A stretch of DNA of 64,000 bases from Adlercreutzia agrestimuris (GCF_943193125.1 NZ_CALPCX010000003.1:223759-287758); one strand, 5' to 3'. Counted from the stretch's first letter, positions 27,355-37,289 are shown. The notes: generated by a model from the sequence alone, not told the origin. Numbers and translations are program-made.

Positions 27355-28437
27355 CTATACGGCTGCTTCCAGTTTTTGTGCTCTGTCAGCAGCTTGAAGT
27401 GCTGTTATGAGTTCAGCAAGACCAGCACCACCCTGACCAAGCAAAACACCATTATAGGTTCCGTTGTATCCAATGCGATGATCGGTCACGCGATCTTGAG
27501 GACCATTATAGGTACGAATTTTCTCTGCACGATCACCAGAGCCAATCTGAGCGAGGCGTTCAGCACCTTCGGCAGCTTGTTGTTCGGCGAGCATCTTTTC
27601 GTATAGACGCGCACGCAATACAGCCATAGCAGCAATCTTATTCTGCAATTGAGATTTCTGATCTTGTGATTGCACAACTAGTCCAGAAGGAATATGTGTG
27701 ATACGCACCGCAGAGTCAGTCGTATTAACGCACTGACCGCCCGGACCGCCTGCGCGATACACATCAATACGAAGATCGTTTTCATTGATATCAACTTCTA
27801 CCTCATCAGCTTCCGGGAGCACAGCTACCGTAGCAGTTGAAGTATGGATGCGTCCTTGGCTTTCTGTTTTAGGAACTCGCTGAACACGATGAACGCCAGA
27901 CTCGAATTTCATGACTGAATAAACTTTGTCACCGGTGACCTTAAAGGAGATTTCTTTATAGCCACCAGCCTCAGATGCCGAGACATCTAACGTTTCAGTT
28001 TTCCATCCTTGCGCGGAGGCAAAGCGCTCATACATACGATACAGATCACCTGCAAAAATAGCTGCTTCATCTCCACCAGCAGCAGCGCGAATCTCAACAA
28101 TAATGTCTTTTTCGTCGGCTGGATCTGCAGGGATCAACATAAACTTGATCTCTTCTTCAAGTTCAGGCAGCTTAGCTTCAATGCTTGCAATTTCTTCTTG
28201 AGCAAACTCTTTCGTATCTGCATCTGCAAGCATTTCTTTTGCAGCTTCCAAATCATCAACAGCACTCACATACTCTTGAGCTTTATGAGCAAGAGGCCCT
28301 TGATTAGCATATTCTTTAGCTAAGCGATTGTATTCTTTTTGATTCGACAGCACGTCAGGATCGCCCATTTTAGCCTGAAGCGACTCATATGCCTCAATAA
28401 TCTTGACAAGCTTTTCGCGCATATCGTTATCTTGCAT
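27355..28437 (-). CDS. prfA: Peptide chain release factor 1
   Basis: Terminates translation at UAA and UAG codons. It has 360 residues, the standard size. The catalytic GGQ lies in [20 protein letters not shown]. The stop-codon reading PxT motif of RF1 is represented by the segment around [24 protein letters not shown] precedes the ATG. It is cotranscribed with prmC, which modifies its Gln. prfB is not in this window. Confidence 0.98.
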   Translation of the reverse strand: MQDNDMREKLVKIIEAYESLQAKMGDPDVLSNQKEYNRLAKEYANQGPLAHKAQEYVSAVDDLEAAKEMLADADTKEFAQEEIASIEAKLPELEEEIKFMLIPADPADEKDIIVEIRAAAGGDEAAIFAGDLYRMYERFASAQGWKTETLDVSASEAGGYKEISFKVTGDKVYSVMKFESGVHRVQRVPKTESQGRIHTSTATVAVLPEADEVEVDINENDLRIDVYRAGGPGGQCVNTTDSAVRITHIPSGLVVQSQDQKSQLQNKIAAMAVLRARLYEKMLAEQQAAEGAERLAQIGSGDRAEKIRTYNGPQDRVTDHRIGYNGTYNGVLLGQGGAGLAELITALQAADRAQKLEAAV

Positions 28438-28493
28438 GTTATTTTCCTTTTAGCTCAGCGTAAATTTGCGACTCTAAAGTATAGCAGAGCTCA

Positions 28494-29486
28494 CTAATCT
28501 ATACCATGCAGGGGAAGGGTTGCAAGATATTCGGCAGCATCTTCAGCCACTATCGCACCATCACCTATAGCTGTGGCCACCTGTCGCAAGCTTTTGGTAC
28601 GCACGTCTCCTGCTGCATAAACACCGGGCAGATCTGTTTTGCCAAACTCATCAGTTTGCACATAGCCCGAAGCATCTAAAGACACACTATCTTTCAAGAA
28701 TTCAGAGTTTGGTTCGTTTCCTACTGCAATAAAGAGTCCCGATAACGGAATGCTGATCATCTCATGCTCATGCGTGCGCTCCACGCGAATTCCCGCCAAT
28801 TTACCATCCTCGGCAATAAGCTGGCGAACTTCAGCATTCCACAGAATGTCTACGTTTGGAAGCTCAGAGAGCCGATCATTATAGATTGCTGTCGCACGCA
28901 ACGTATCACGACGATGAATGAGATACACCTTCTTGCAGATACGCGAAAGATAAATCGCATCAGCCACGGCAGTGTTTCCCCCGCCAACTACAGCAACAAC
29001 CTTGTCTTTAAAGAAATTGCCATCGCACGTTGCGCAGTACGAAACACCTCTACCCTGAAGATCTGCTTCAAGTGGCAACCCCAGTTTGCGTGCGCGTGCA
29101 CCACTCGCGATTATAACGGCGTTTGCCTCATAACTCCCAAATGAGGTTTTTATCACCTTTGGAGTACGCGAAAAATCAACGCCGATGACTTCTTCGCCTA
29201 TATAACCAGCGCCAAATACCTCAGCTTGCTGTTTCATAGCATACGCTAACTCAAAACCGTTAACCCCTTCAGGGAATCCTGGATAGTTCTCAACCATCTC
29301 TGTTTGAGCAAGTTGACCACCAAAGCCAATACGTTCAAACATAACAGCATCTAACCCGGCTCTTGCAGCATAAAGGGCAGCTGTCATTCCAGCAGGGCCG
29401 GCGCCAATAATGGCAACTCCCAACGTATTTGCCTCAGCAGCCATTTTTGCTGCCTCAGACTCTGGAATATAATTCAGTTGATCCAT
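28494..29486 (-). CDS. trxB: Thioredoxin reductase
   Basis: NADPH-dependent flavoenzyme that keeps thioredoxin reduced. It has 330 residues, the low-molecular-weight type. The FAD motif GAGPAGMTAALYAARAG lies near residue 27, the redox-active pair in YCATCDGNFF near 150, the NADPH motif VVGGGNTAVADAIYLS near 168, and the C-terminal FAD contact VYAAGDVRTK. ATG at 29486 is set by AAAGGAAG; the longer frame from 29510 has no site. It lies downstream of trxA in the same direction, with a hairpin between. Confidence 0.96.
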   Translation of the reverse strand: MDQLNYIPESEAAKMAAEANTLGVAIIGAGPAGMTAALYAARAGLDAVMFERIGFGGQLAQTEMVENYPGFPEGVNGFELAYAMKQQAEVFGAGYIGEEVIGVDFSRTPKVIKTSFGSYEANAVIIASGARARKLGLPLEADLQGRGVSYCATCDGNFFKDKVVAVVGGGNTAVADAIYLSRICKKVYLIHRRDTLRATAIYNDRLSELPNVDILWNAEVRQLIAEDGKLAGIRVERTHEHEMISIPLSGLFIAVGNEPNSEFLKDSVSLDASGYVQTDEFGKTDLPGVYAAGDVRTKSLRQVATAIGDGAIVAEDAAEYLATLPLHGID

Positions 29487-29540
29487 GACGTCTTCCTTTA
29501 CCACGCGCAACCCTACACCTATGCTATCGCTGAAGAGTTA

Positions 29541-29570
29541 TAAACAACGGCGCCGGTCACCCGACGCCGC
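29541..29570 (-). terminator. Hairpin between trxA and trxB
   Basis: A GC-rich 9-bp stem with one G-T pair (29548-29556 with 29561-29569) and a 4-base loop, followed on the minus strand by a T-rich TTGTTTAT. It probably terminates most trxA transcripts and may let some continue into trxB. Confidence 0.7.
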
Positions 29571-29627
29571 TTTGTGCACTGTAATAGCCTACATGCTCAT
29601 GAGACACATGCACACTGAGACAAATAG

Positions 29628-29939
29628 TTAAGCAAGCATTGAAAGAAGTGTTTGTTTTGGCTGAATACCAACTGCTTGTTTAACAGGCTGACCGTTCTTA
29701 AAGACAATAAGCGTTGGAACGCTCATAACGCCATACGCTTGCGCAATATCAGGACTTTGATCAATATCAAGCTTATAGACGCTTGCTTTGCCAGCCACCT
29801 CACCACGCACTTCATCAATGGTCGGTGCAAGCATCTTGCACGGTCCGCACCATGTAGCAAAAAAATCAACAAGCACAGGCTCAGTTGCCTCTAATACTTT
29901 GTGTGCAAAGTCATTTGAACTAATTACTTCGGTTGCCAT
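29628..29939 (-). CDS. trxA: Thioredoxin
   Basis: A 103-residue cytoplasmic disulfide reductase with the full thioredoxin fold. The active site WCGPCK is at residues 30-35, the buried Asp in VLVDFFA and the cis-Pro in VMSVPTLIVFKNG. AAGGAGG gives the ATG start. It partners with trxB just downstream, whose product recharges it. Confidence 0.97.
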   Translation of the reverse strand: MATEVISSNDFAHKVLEATEPVLVDFFATWCGPCKMLAPTIDEVRGEVAGKASVYKLDIDQSPDIAQAYGVMSVPTLIVFKNGQPVKQAVGIQPKQTLLSMLA

Positions 29940-30062
29940 ACAATAGCCTCCTTGAAACTATAGCCCTTTTGATTATTCACATAATCGCAGCTTATCGCCG
30001 ATGGTTCCACATCAAAGTATTGTAGAACGGTCAGCTTTTATAAATTGTCCCACAAATGGTAT

Positions 30063-30102
30063 TGTTACCAAACAGAGACACACATTATGCTCTTTGGTAA
30101 CA
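30063..30102 (+). promoter_or_regulatory. Putative operator, 10-bp inverted repeat
   Basis: TGTTACCAAA (30063-30072) and its exact reverse complement TTTGGTAACA (30093-30102) are separated by 20 bases, so the centres are about three helical turns apart. The right copy contains the -35 element of the patatin promoter. This is a plausible repressor site. No known regulator is identified. Confidence 0.5.
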
Positions 30103-30125
30103 CAACAAAATCCAAACGCTATAAT
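30097..30125 (+). promoter_or_regulatory. Sigma-70-type promoter of the patatin gene
   Basis: GTAACA (30097-30102), a 17-base spacer and a perfect TATAAT (30120-30125) end 34 bases before the patatin start codon. The -35 lies within the right arm of an inverted repeat. Confidence 0.6.
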
Positions 30126-30159
30126 AGCGTTCAAACAAATGTACCAAAGGAAGAACAGC

Positions 30160-31092
30160 ATGCTAGAAGATTTTGCTACCACCACCTTACCTCCTGCTTG
30201 GGAAAATAGTTCTATAACCAACGCCAATCTCGTCCTTGAAGGCGGTGCTATGCGTGGTCAATTCACTGCAGGAGTACTTGATTATTTCATGGAGCATAAG
30301 CTTATCTGTAAACGCGTCATTGGCGTTTCAGCAGGTGCCCTTTGTGGCTATAACTATGTAGCTGGCGAAATTGGAAGAACGTGCGTCATCAACACCACTT
30401 TTTGCACTGATCCGCGCTATCTTTCACTTCAAAGCTACGTGCGCACAGGAAACGCCATGGGAAGAAATTTCTCATTTAATGAAATTCCAAATGAACTCTA
30501 CCCTTTTAACTATGAGAATTTCAACAACTCTCCGATTGAACTTATTACCGTTGCAAGCAATCTAGAAACGGGTGAAGCAGATTATCATGAATTTCATGAC
30601 GCCGAAGCAGATCTTGATTATCTTATTGCATCCTCATCAATGCCACTTGTCAGTCAAATTGTTGAAGTTGATGGAAAACTGCTTCTAGATGGTGGCACCT
30701 GCGATTCTGTGCCACTCGGCTATTCACTTATTACTGATGCACCTAAACATATTGTCGTGCTCACCCAAGACGCAGGTTGTACCAAAGGCTCAAACAAATT
30801 GATGGCACTCATGATGCAGCGATACCACAAGTACCCCTACTATGTTGAGCGTCTCCAAAACCGCCATTTTGACTACAATCGCATCTATAGAGCATTGCCG
30901 AAACTCCATGATCAAGGGAGTATCTTTGTAATCAGGCCGCCTGAACCTGTGACTGTCAGTTCCATGGAAAAAGATCCTGAAAAATTATTTGCACTTTGGG
31001 AGCAAGGATACCAAAGTGCAGCTGCTGCCTGGCCCGCCTTACAAGCTTATCTCGCACAAGATGTTGTTCCTGTTATTCCAACCCCTGCTTAG
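30160..31092 (+). CDS. Patatin-like phospholipase family protein
   Basis: A 310-residue cytoplasmic or peripheral hydrolase of the YjjU-like patatin group. The oxyanion loop LEGGAMRGQFTAG, the nucleophile elbow GVSAG (Ser near residue 55) and the catalytic Asp in LLDGG are all present, so acyl-ester hydrolysis of lipids is likely. The exact substrate is unknown. The start ATG at 30160 is set by AAAGGAAG and by the promoter just upstream. The open frame reaches back to 30001 but would include the promoter and is rejected. The 3' end lies 9 bases from the convergent potassium-channel gene. Confidence 0.9.
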   Translation: MLEDFATTTLPPAWENSSITNANLVLEGGAMRGQFTAGVLDYFMEHKLICKRVIGVSAGALCGYNYVAGEIGRTCVINTTFCTDPRYLSLQSYVRTGNAMGRNFSFNEIPNELYPFNYENFNNSPIELITVASNLETGEADYHEFHDAEADLDYLIASSSMPLVSQIVEVDGKLLLDGGTCDSVPLGYSLITDAPKHIVVLTQDAGCTKGSNKLMALMMQRYHKYPYYVERLQNRHFDYNRIYRALPKLHDQGSIFVIRPPEPVTVSSMEKDPEKLFALWEQGYQSAAAAWPALQAYLAQDVVPVIPTPA

Positions 31093-31101
31093 AGAATGAC
31101 C

Positions 31102-32052
31102 TTACGTCTGATCTTTACTGTCGCTTTTTTCATCATTTTCCGAAGCGGCGTTAGAATCAGTTAGGTTGTTTTTGGCAGACTCTTGAAGCTCATTATCTCG
31201 CTTATCGAGCGATCTAGTTATCTTGCGAACATTAGCGTTTTGATACTCTGCAACAAAACCTGCAGAGAAAATACCTCCAGGTATTGCCACGACAGCAACT
31301 GATAACAGCATAATGATTGAACCGATAAGACGTCCTATAGGCGTTATTGGTACAAGATCCCCATAGCCAGTTCCCGTAATAGTTGTAACAGCCCAATACA
31401 TTCCAGTTAAAAGATTGGTGAACTTATCTGGTTGGGCATAATGTTCAGCCTGATACATCAATACACTTGATATAAGAATCAACAGGAAGATCACCATAAA
31501 AGCGGCAGCAATTTCGTGCTTGCGCATCACCAGCACACGACCAATAGTACGTAAGCCTCGCATATAACGCGAAATCTTAATAACACGAACAAGACGCACT
31601 AAGTCAATAATCGTGCGTAGAGTTTCATCCATAGGAACGAACCAACCAATCATGGAAGGCAAAAACGCAAGTAAATCAACGATGCCCAGCGGAGAAATAA
31701 TGTAGCGTATGCGCGCCTGAAACGGTGTGCAGTTACCATATGCCAGATCAGCAATCCAAATGCGAGCAAAATACTCAATGGCAAAGCAAAGTGCCGAAAA
31801 TGCAAAAAAGATTTTGATGACATAGCTCGTGACAGGGTCAAGCCCTGGTTGCGCAGACAAAAAGACCACAATGGCATTCAAGAGAATCAAAACAAACAGA
31901 AAATACCCTATAAATTTGGGAAAAGGTTTTGCGGCATGCGGATTTTCAAGAGCATAAAATGCCTCGCGCTTACTAAGCGATACATGAGATGAGCTGATCG
32001 TGTGACGTATTCGCCGTAAGCCATATGATCGTTTTTTCTTCTTATTTGTCAC
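31102..32052 (-). CDS. Voltage-gated-type potassium channel (ion transporter family)
   Basis: A 316-residue six-helix channel subunit. The voltage-sensor-like fourth helix carries spaced arginines (RLVRVIKISRYMRGLRTIGR, about 150-170). The pore region has the K+ selectivity filter in TTITGTGYGDL, followed by a glycine-containing inner helix (MLLSVAVVAIPGGIFSAGFV). The basic N-terminus and acidic, Ser-rich C-terminal tail are cytoplasmic. It would form a tetramer that passes K+ and so set membrane potential. The start is GTG at 32052 after AAGGA, with no ATG alternative nearby. It is divergent from a CPA2 antiporter gene. Confidence 0.92.
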   Translation of the reverse strand: MTNKKKKRSYGLRRIRHTISSSHVSLSKREAFYALENPHAAKPFPKFIGYFLFVLILLNAIVVFLSAQPGLDPVTSYVIKIFFAFSALCFAIEYFARIWIADLAYGNCTPFQARIRYIISPLGIVDLLAFLPSMIGWFVPMDETLRTIIDLVRLVRVIKISRYMRGLRTIGRVLVMRKHEIAAAFMVIFLLILISSVLMYQAEHYAQPDKFTNLLTGMYWAVTTITGTGYGDLVPITPIGRLIGSIIMLLSVAVVAIPGGIFSAGFVAEYQNANVRKITRSLDKRDNELQESAKNNLTDSNAASENDEKSDSKDQT

Positions 32053-32214
32053 GTCAAATAATCCTTAGCACAACGTTACTTAATCTGCGTAACTTGAAAC
32101 ACACATGCGCTCAACAACTCTCTTTCAAAGCACATATCTAGCCGCTTTTGTCTTATCATCTGCCATTATATAACTCATATACACAGTGAAAATTTACGGG
32201 AAAGAGTCGAATTA

Positions 32215-33666
32215 ATGACCGTCGATCTCATATCACTTGCAACGATTTGTATTGTGGCATTTCTGTGCCCCTTAATCGTGCAGTCTATTCCTGGAAGACC
32301 TTTGTCTGAGACGGTATTTTTGCTCATTGTGGGCGCAATTCTTGGTCCTTACCTTATAGGCTGGATTCAAACGACTGCATCTATTTCGCTTTTGTCAGAC
32401 CTTGGTCTTGCGTTTTTGTTTCTGCTCGCAGGCTATGAAATCAATCCCCACAATTTGACAGGTCATGAAGGCAAGCGCGGTCTTGTAACCTGGTTTTTAA
32501 CGCTTGCCCTTGCCTTTCTTGTTGTTGTCATTTGGCCAACCTTCTCCGCACGACACATTGATGGCATTGCGGTTGCTATTGCTCTTACCACAACAGCACT
32601 TGGAACTTTGCTTCCTATTCTGCAGGAACGCCACCTCCTTAATACGCGCATTGGCGACTCAGTTCTTGCATACGGTACGTGGGGAGAACTATGTCCGGTG
32701 ATTGCCATGACGCTTCTTCTCTCTACGCGCGCAAGTTGGCAAACCATACTGATTCTCATAGGTTTTATTGCAATTGCTGTCATTGCGGGAGTCGTACCTA
32801 AACATGCCCGCATGGCTGGTAGCAAGCTTTTTGGTTTTATTGAACGCAATGCCAACACGAATTCTCAAATGATGGTACGCGGCGTAATCATGCTTCTTGT
32901 TTGTTTGACTGCATTGTCGGCAGTATTTAAGCTCGACATTGTGCTGGGTGCTTTTGCTGCCGGCTTTGTGCTTCGCTATATTATCGTGGACGACAACCCC
33001 ATTCTTGAGACAAAACTCACATCGCTTTCGTACGGGTTTTTTATTCCGCTTTTCTTCATTGTTTCTGGCGCAAAAATTGACATGAGCGCCATCGCAGAAC
33101 AACCTTTGTTACTCATAGAGTTTATTGTTCTTTTGCTCTTTGTTCGCACGCTTCCAATCTTTATAGCACTCACTACCGACAAAGAGTCAGAACCACTTAC
33201 CATCAACGAACGCATAACAGTTGCGCTCTATTGCACCACAGCACTCCCCCTTATCGTCGCAGTCACCACCGTTGCGGTAAACGCTGGAGCAATGAGTCAA
33301 ACTACTGCGTCTGTTTTAGTTGCTGCAGGCGGCATTACTGTGCTTATCATGCCAATACTTGCTCAACTGGTCATGCGCACTATTAACGCGCAACCCTTGC
33401 AAGCTGCTAAGCAAATTGCAGCAAACCCAAAAGCCACCCCTGCCATTATTCGCAAACACCGTGATCTCGAGCGAAGCATGTATCAGCAAGAACGCGATTT
33501 ACGACGCAAGCATCTTCGCGAAGCAGCAATTGCGCGTGGCAAACAACTTGGTCTTACTGATCATCAAATTTCGCAATTAATCATTAATAGTAAAAACTAT
33601 GACACGAATACCGCAGTTACCTCGTCGCATAACATTACCTCAGATACAACAAATGATGATCGTTGA
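32215..33666 (+). CDS. Cation:proton antiporter, CPA2 family
   Basis: A 483-residue membrane exchanger with about twelve helices in residues 1-400 and a basic cytoplasmic tail of about 80 residues containing a charged helix (RKHRDLERSMYQQERDLRRKH). The first helices (VGAILGP, then LSDLGLAFLFLLAGYEI) and the VLGAFAAGFVLRYI segment are typical of KefB/NapA-type exchangers. There is no TrkA-N nucleotide-binding domain, so it is not a full Kef. The substrate is Na+ or K+ with protons. It faces the potassium-channel gene across a shared promoter region, which suggests joint handling of K+ and pH. Confidence 0.88.
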   Translation: MTVDLISLATICIVAFLCPLIVQSIPGRPLSETVFLLIVGAILGPYLIGWIQTTASISLLSDLGLAFLFLLAGYEINPHNLTGHEGKRGLVTWFLTLALAFLVVVIWPTFSARHIDGIAVAIALTTTALGTLLPILQERHLLNTRIGDSVLAYGTWGELCPVIAMTLLLSTRASWQTILILIGFIAIAVIAGVVPKHARMAGSKLFGFIERNANTNSQMMVRGVIMLLVCLTALSAVFKLDIVLGAFAAGFVLRYIIVDDNPILETKLTSLSYGFFIPLFFIVSGAKIDMSAIAEQPLLLIEFIVLLLFVRTLPIFIALTTDKESEPLTINERITVALYCTTALPLIVAVTTVAVNAGAMSQTTASVLVAAGGITVLIMPILAQLVMRTINAQPLQAAKQIAANPKATPAIIRKHRDLERSMYQQERDLRRKHLREAAIARGKQLGLTDHQISQLIINSKNYDTNTAVTSSHNITSDTTNDDR

Positions 33667-33801
33667 GGAAATCGCTAACAACATAGCAACAAGAAACTGA
33701 CAACTCTTTAGCTATCGCAACGATTAGCTGGCGTCTCCTATTCCGTCAGGTTATATCTATAAGAGTGTGCAAAAGTGCTGTTGGCGAAAGGATTACAGAA
33801 C

Positions 33802-34440
33802 ATGAGAGCGTTTATAGCAGGTGCCAGTGGTCGCATCGGCAAACTCCTCACCGCCGATCTCGTAAAGCGAGGCGTAAGTGTTATAGCAGCATCGCGTCAT
33901 CCTGAAGCTGTCTCAGCAAGCGATAAGGTATTTCCTCTTGAATTTGATCTTAGGGCACCAGCAAAGACGATGGTATACCCACTCAAAAATGCTGACGCTG
34001 TCTATTATGTAGCTGGTTCTCGCGGAAAGGATCTTCTTCAAGTTGATGCATTTGGCGCCGTTTCGCTCATGAAAGCATGTGAGCTTGCTGGTATCAAGCG
34101 TTTTATTATGTTGAGTTCATTTGACGCCACTCAACCTGAAACATGGCAAGATAACCCTGCATTTGCGTCTCTGACCGACTACTATATTGCGAAATTCTTT
34201 GCCGATGAATGGCTTATTCAAAACACCAATCTCACCTATACCATCATCCAAGCAAGCTATCTTACCGACAGCAAAGGAAGTGGACTTATCCAGATCAATC
34301 CTCCTGCCGTTGGCGAAAACACACTTGAAGATGTCGCATGCGTCCTTGCAGAGTGCCTTGACATGCCCACCACCTATCATAAAGTGATCAATATCTGCCA
34401 AGGTCAAACACCCATTGAGGAAGCGCTTTTAATGGCTTAA
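33802..34440 (+). CDS. NAD(P)-binding atypical SDR protein
   Basis: A 212-residue Rossmann protein with the N-terminal dinucleotide motif GASGRIGKLL near residue 6 and the strand LSSFDA followed by DYYIAKFFADEWL, whose YxxxK places it among the extended or atypical short-chain dehydrogenases (NAD(P)H-binding group, related to YhfK/YwnB). The reaction is unknown. Members include flavin or quinone-like reductases and sugar epimerase relatives. ATG at 33802 lies nine bases after AAAGGA. A frame open to 33775 is less likely. It is monocistronic, ended by the palindromic terminator at 34482. Confidence 0.85.
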   Translation: MRAFIAGASGRIGKLLTADLVKRGVSVIAASRHPEAVSASDKVFPLEFDLRAPAKTMVYPLKNADAVYYVAGSRGKDLLQVDAFGAVSLMKACELAGIKRFIMLSSFDATQPETWQDNPAFASLTDYYIAKFFADEWLIQNTNLTYTIIQASYLTDSKGSGLIQINPPAVGENTLEDVACVLAECLDMPTTYHKVINICQGQTPIEEALLMA

Positions 34441-34481
34441 TTCCATCTTTACACCATACGCTATTTTGTCCGCAAGCAAGC

Positions 34482-34513
34482 AAATGGCTACCTTGAATTC
34501 AAGGTAGCCATTT
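34482..34513. terminator. Bidirectional palindromic terminator
   Basis: A 32-bp perfect palindrome centred on GAATTC, with A and T ends in both directions, sits between the convergent NAD(P)-binding gene and thrS. It can form a 14-bp stem with an AATT loop in either transcript. Confidence 0.8.
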
Positions 34514-34578
34514 CACTTTGCATATCTACGCGCTTGACGCTCTGAGCTGATGCAGTCTTTAGAAAACAGAAGACTCAA

Positions 34579-36495
34579 CTAGTTGAGCGCTGCGTCAGAA
34601 ATCACTTCAAGGAGTTTCTCAACCGGCCATGATCCCAAATCACCTTCGTGCCTGTCACGCACACTAACCGTTCCATCCTCAACTTCTTTATCACCTATAA
34701 CAACCATGTAAGGTACTTTTTCTGATTGCGCTTTAGCTATCTTTACACGCATCGGTTCGTTCTGATCATAGATTTCAGCACGACCACCAGCATCCTTAAT
34801 AAGTTTCTTCAAAGCCACTGCCGCATCAATATGCCTGTCAGCAATAGGCAAAATTATGACCTGTACAGGAGCTAACCAAAGTGGAAGCGCACCCGCATAA
34901 TGCTCAATTAGAATACCTAAGAAACGCTCGATAGAACCAAAGATAGCACGATGCAACATCCAAGGACGCTCTTCGGTGTTCTCTTCCGTGCGATACGTCA
35001 AACCAAAACGCTCGGGCATATTAAAGTCTACTTGCACCGTAGAGCACTGCCACGTGCGTCCAATGGCGTCTTTAACTTTAATGTCAATCTTTGGACCATA
35101 GAAAGCACCATCACCCTCGTTAATTTCGTAAGCAAGATTGTGACGTTCGCATGCTTCTTTCAGAGAGTTTGTTGCGTGCTCCCACATCTCATCGGTGCCG
35201 ATTGATTTTTCAGGGCGCGTAGAAATCTCTGCCTCATATTCAAAACCAAACGTAGACATAATATGGTCAACCAAATCAAGGATAGCCACAACTTCGTCTA
35301 CAACCTGGTCTTTCGTGCAGAATACGTGAGCATCATCCTGAGTAAAACCACGCGCACGAAGCAGACCGTGCACTACACCAGACATTTCGTGACGATAAAC
35401 CGTACCGAACTCAAAATAGCGAAGCGGCAAATCACGGTATGAATGTAATTCGTTTTTATAAAGCATTACATGACCCGGACAATTCATGGGCTTTACGCCA
35501 TACTCACTCATACGAGGCTCTTCATCAGTACCTTCGTTGATCTCAAAGAAATACATGTTGTCATGATAAAAGCCATAGTGACCTGACGTCTTCCACACAT
35601 CTGCATTGTAAATGTGAGGTGTAATAACCTCTTCGTATCCGCGATCATACAGGTCACGACGAAGCCATTCTTGCAGCGTGCGAATCACACGAGCACCCTT
35701 AGGCAAATACATCGGAAGACCCACACCAGCCATAGGATCCATCATATAGATGCCCAGCTCTTTGCCAAGTTTACGATGATCACGCTTTTCAGCTTCTTCA
35801 AGGTTATGCAGATACTCTTCCAAGTCACTTTTCTTGAAGAATGCCGTGCCATAAATACGCGTAAGCATCTCATTATCAGAGTTGCCTTTCCAATACGCAC
35901 CAGCCGTTTTCATAAGCTTAAACGGACCAATTTTACCCGCGCTCGGCATATGCGGACCAGAACAAAGGTCTACAAAGTCACCGTGACGACGAATAATAAT
36001 CTCCTCATCCGGATCAAGATCATCAATATGCTCAAGCTTCAGACGCTGGTCAGCAAAAATCTCTTTTGCTTCATCTCGAGAAACAACTTCACGTACAAAC
36101 GGTTCATCGCGAGCAATGATCTCAGCCATACGCTCTTCAATAGCTGCAAAATCTTCAGTTGAAATTGCACGAGGAAGCGCAAAATCATAGAAGAATCCAT
36201 CTTCTGTTTGCGGTCCAAAACCTATCTGAGCACCAGGAAATAACTCTTGAACAGCTTCAGCCATAACATGCGCAGCTGAATGACGCATAATCCCAAGTGC
36301 TTCGGGACTCTTCTCTGTGATTATCTCAACCGTTGAACCATCGGGCACAACAGTGGTCAGATCAGCAAAATCGCCGTTAATCTTTCCACCGAGTGCTGCT
36401 TTTGCAAGACCAGCACCAATTGAAGCGGCAACATCACCAACCGTTGATCCAGCTTCAAGTTCCTTTGATGATCCGTCGGGCAGAACTACTTTCAT
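34579..36495 (-). CDS. thrS: Threonine--tRNA ligase
   Basis: Class II aminoacyl-tRNA synthetase, 638 residues. Domains in order: TGS (1-62), the second additional editing domain that clears Ser-tRNA(Thr) (HSAAHVMAEAVQELFPG, with the HxxxH zinc motif near residue 73), the catalytic core with motif 2 (RYFEFGTVYRHE) and zinc ligand Cys in PMNCPGHV, and the anticodon-binding end (VQVIILPIADRHIDAA). ATG at 36495 follows AAAGGA; the longer frame has no site. I looked for a T-box leader and found only the upstream terminator. Confidence 0.98.
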   Translation of the reverse strand: MKVVLPDGSSKELEAGSTVGDVAASIGAGLAKAALGGKINGDFADLTTVVPDGSTVEIITEKSPEALGIMRHSAAHVMAEAVQELFPGAQIGFGPQTEDGFFYDFALPRAISTEDFAAIEERMAEIIARDEPFVREVVSRDEAKEIFADQRLKLEHIDDLDPDEEIIIRRHGDFVDLCSGPHMPSAGKIGPFKLMKTAGAYWKGNSDNEMLTRIYGTAFFKKSDLEEYLHNLEEAEKRDHRKLGKELGIYMMDPMAGVGLPMYLPKGARVIRTLQEWLRRDLYDRGYEEVITPHIYNADVWKTSGHYGFYHDNMYFFEINEGTDEEPRMSEYGVKPMNCPGHVMLYKNELHSYRDLPLRYFEFGTVYRHEMSGVVHGLLRARGFTQDDAHVFCTKDQVVDEVVAILDLVDHIMSTFGFEYEAEISTRPEKSIGTDEMWEHATNSLKEACERHNLAYEINEGDGAFYGPKIDIKVKDAIGRTWQCSTVQVDFNMPERFGLTYRTEENTEERPWMLHRAIFGSIERFLGILIEHYAGALPLWLAPVQVIILPIADRHIDAAVALKKLIKDAGGRAEIYDQNEPMRVKIAKAQSEKVPYMVVIGDKEVEDGTVSVRDRHEGDLGSWPVEKLLEVISDAALN

Positions 36496-36549
36496 ACAGA
36501 ATTCCTTTCTTTTGCCGGGCGCGCACAAAGCGCCTGCAGTTTGGATATT

Positions 36550-36581
36550 TAACAACAAAGCCGCCCCTAAGGTGGCGGCTT
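36550..36581 (-). terminator. Terminator between zinc-ribbon gene and thrS
   Basis: An 8-bp GC-rich stem (36558-36565 with 36574-36581) with an 8-base loop and a TTTGTTGTT tail on the minus strand. It ends the upstream zinc-ribbon transcript. Confidence 0.8.
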
Positions 36582-36625
36582 CGCAGTTCTAAAAACAGAG
36601 CAGTGTCAAATCAGACATGCTGCCA

Positions 36626-37135
36626 TTAACGAGAACGAGGCGTGGCCGCTTGATGCGGCTGATGTGTTCGATCTGAAGAAGCGCTACGACGGCTGCGCGA
36701 TGAAGCGCCACCAACTGGCTGGGCGCAATACGGACATACCGTCCACGTAGGATCAAGTGCATGGTTGCACGTTGAGCAAAGATTCTTCAAACGCGAATGG
36801 CAATTCGGGCAGATAACGTAATCCGACTCAACCGGATAACCACAGCTTGCGCATTCACCATACTTCATCAACTCACGTTGTTTGAGCGCTATTTCAAGCT
36901 CTTGCTCATCTTTGTCAATTTGTAGAAGCGGCGGGCGAAGCAGACAATAGGCAATCACACCAATAAAGGGTACCAATGCTACGATTGCCCAAACATACCA
37001 ATACGACCCACGCAAATACGCATCACGAACTACCCAGATAACTGAGAGTACGTACAAAATAACCAAAACAACTAAAACTACGGTCAATGCTGCTTGAAGC
37101 TCAGGAGTCCAAAGTTGGGCTAGTAGTTCTTGCAT
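36626..37135 (-). CDS. Membrane protein with C-terminal double zinc ribbon
   Basis: A 169-residue protein with two N-terminal membrane helices (about 15-37 and 45-66, the latter with the PLDc_N-like LVPFIGVIAYCLLRPP). A charged helix and two zinc ribbons follow: CASCGYPVESDYVICPNCHSR (residues 98 onward) and CSTCNHALDPTWTVCPYCAQ. The basic Ser/Arg-rich tail may contact nucleic acid or lipid. The function is unknown; proteins of this plan are common and uncharacterised in Actinobacteria. AGAGG precedes the ATG, and its own terminator follows. Confidence 0.75.
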   Translation of the reverse strand: MQELLAQLWTPELQAALTVVLVVLVILYVLSVIWVVRDAYLRGSYWYVWAIVALVPFIGVIAYCLLRPPLLQIDKDEQELEIALKQRELMKYGECASCGYPVESDYVICPNCHSRLKNLCSTCNHALDPTWTVCPYCAQPVGGASSRSRRSASSDRTHQPHQAATPRSR

Positions 37136-37289
37136 AGTAACCTCTTACTATCTCATACCAGTGCTTTCATCGTGCGCATCCATTCACTACATAAAACTGT
37201 GCTGCATGCGCACGATCAGACATTATAACAAAGATGATGAGCTGAATGGTCAGACGTCATAAATACTACGATAGCGAAACGCCTGCAAC

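Noticed and set aside
36496..36625. A possible T-box or attenuator leader for thrS.
   Set aside because: Only a simple terminator of the upstream gene is present; the spacer is too short and lacks Stem I elements.
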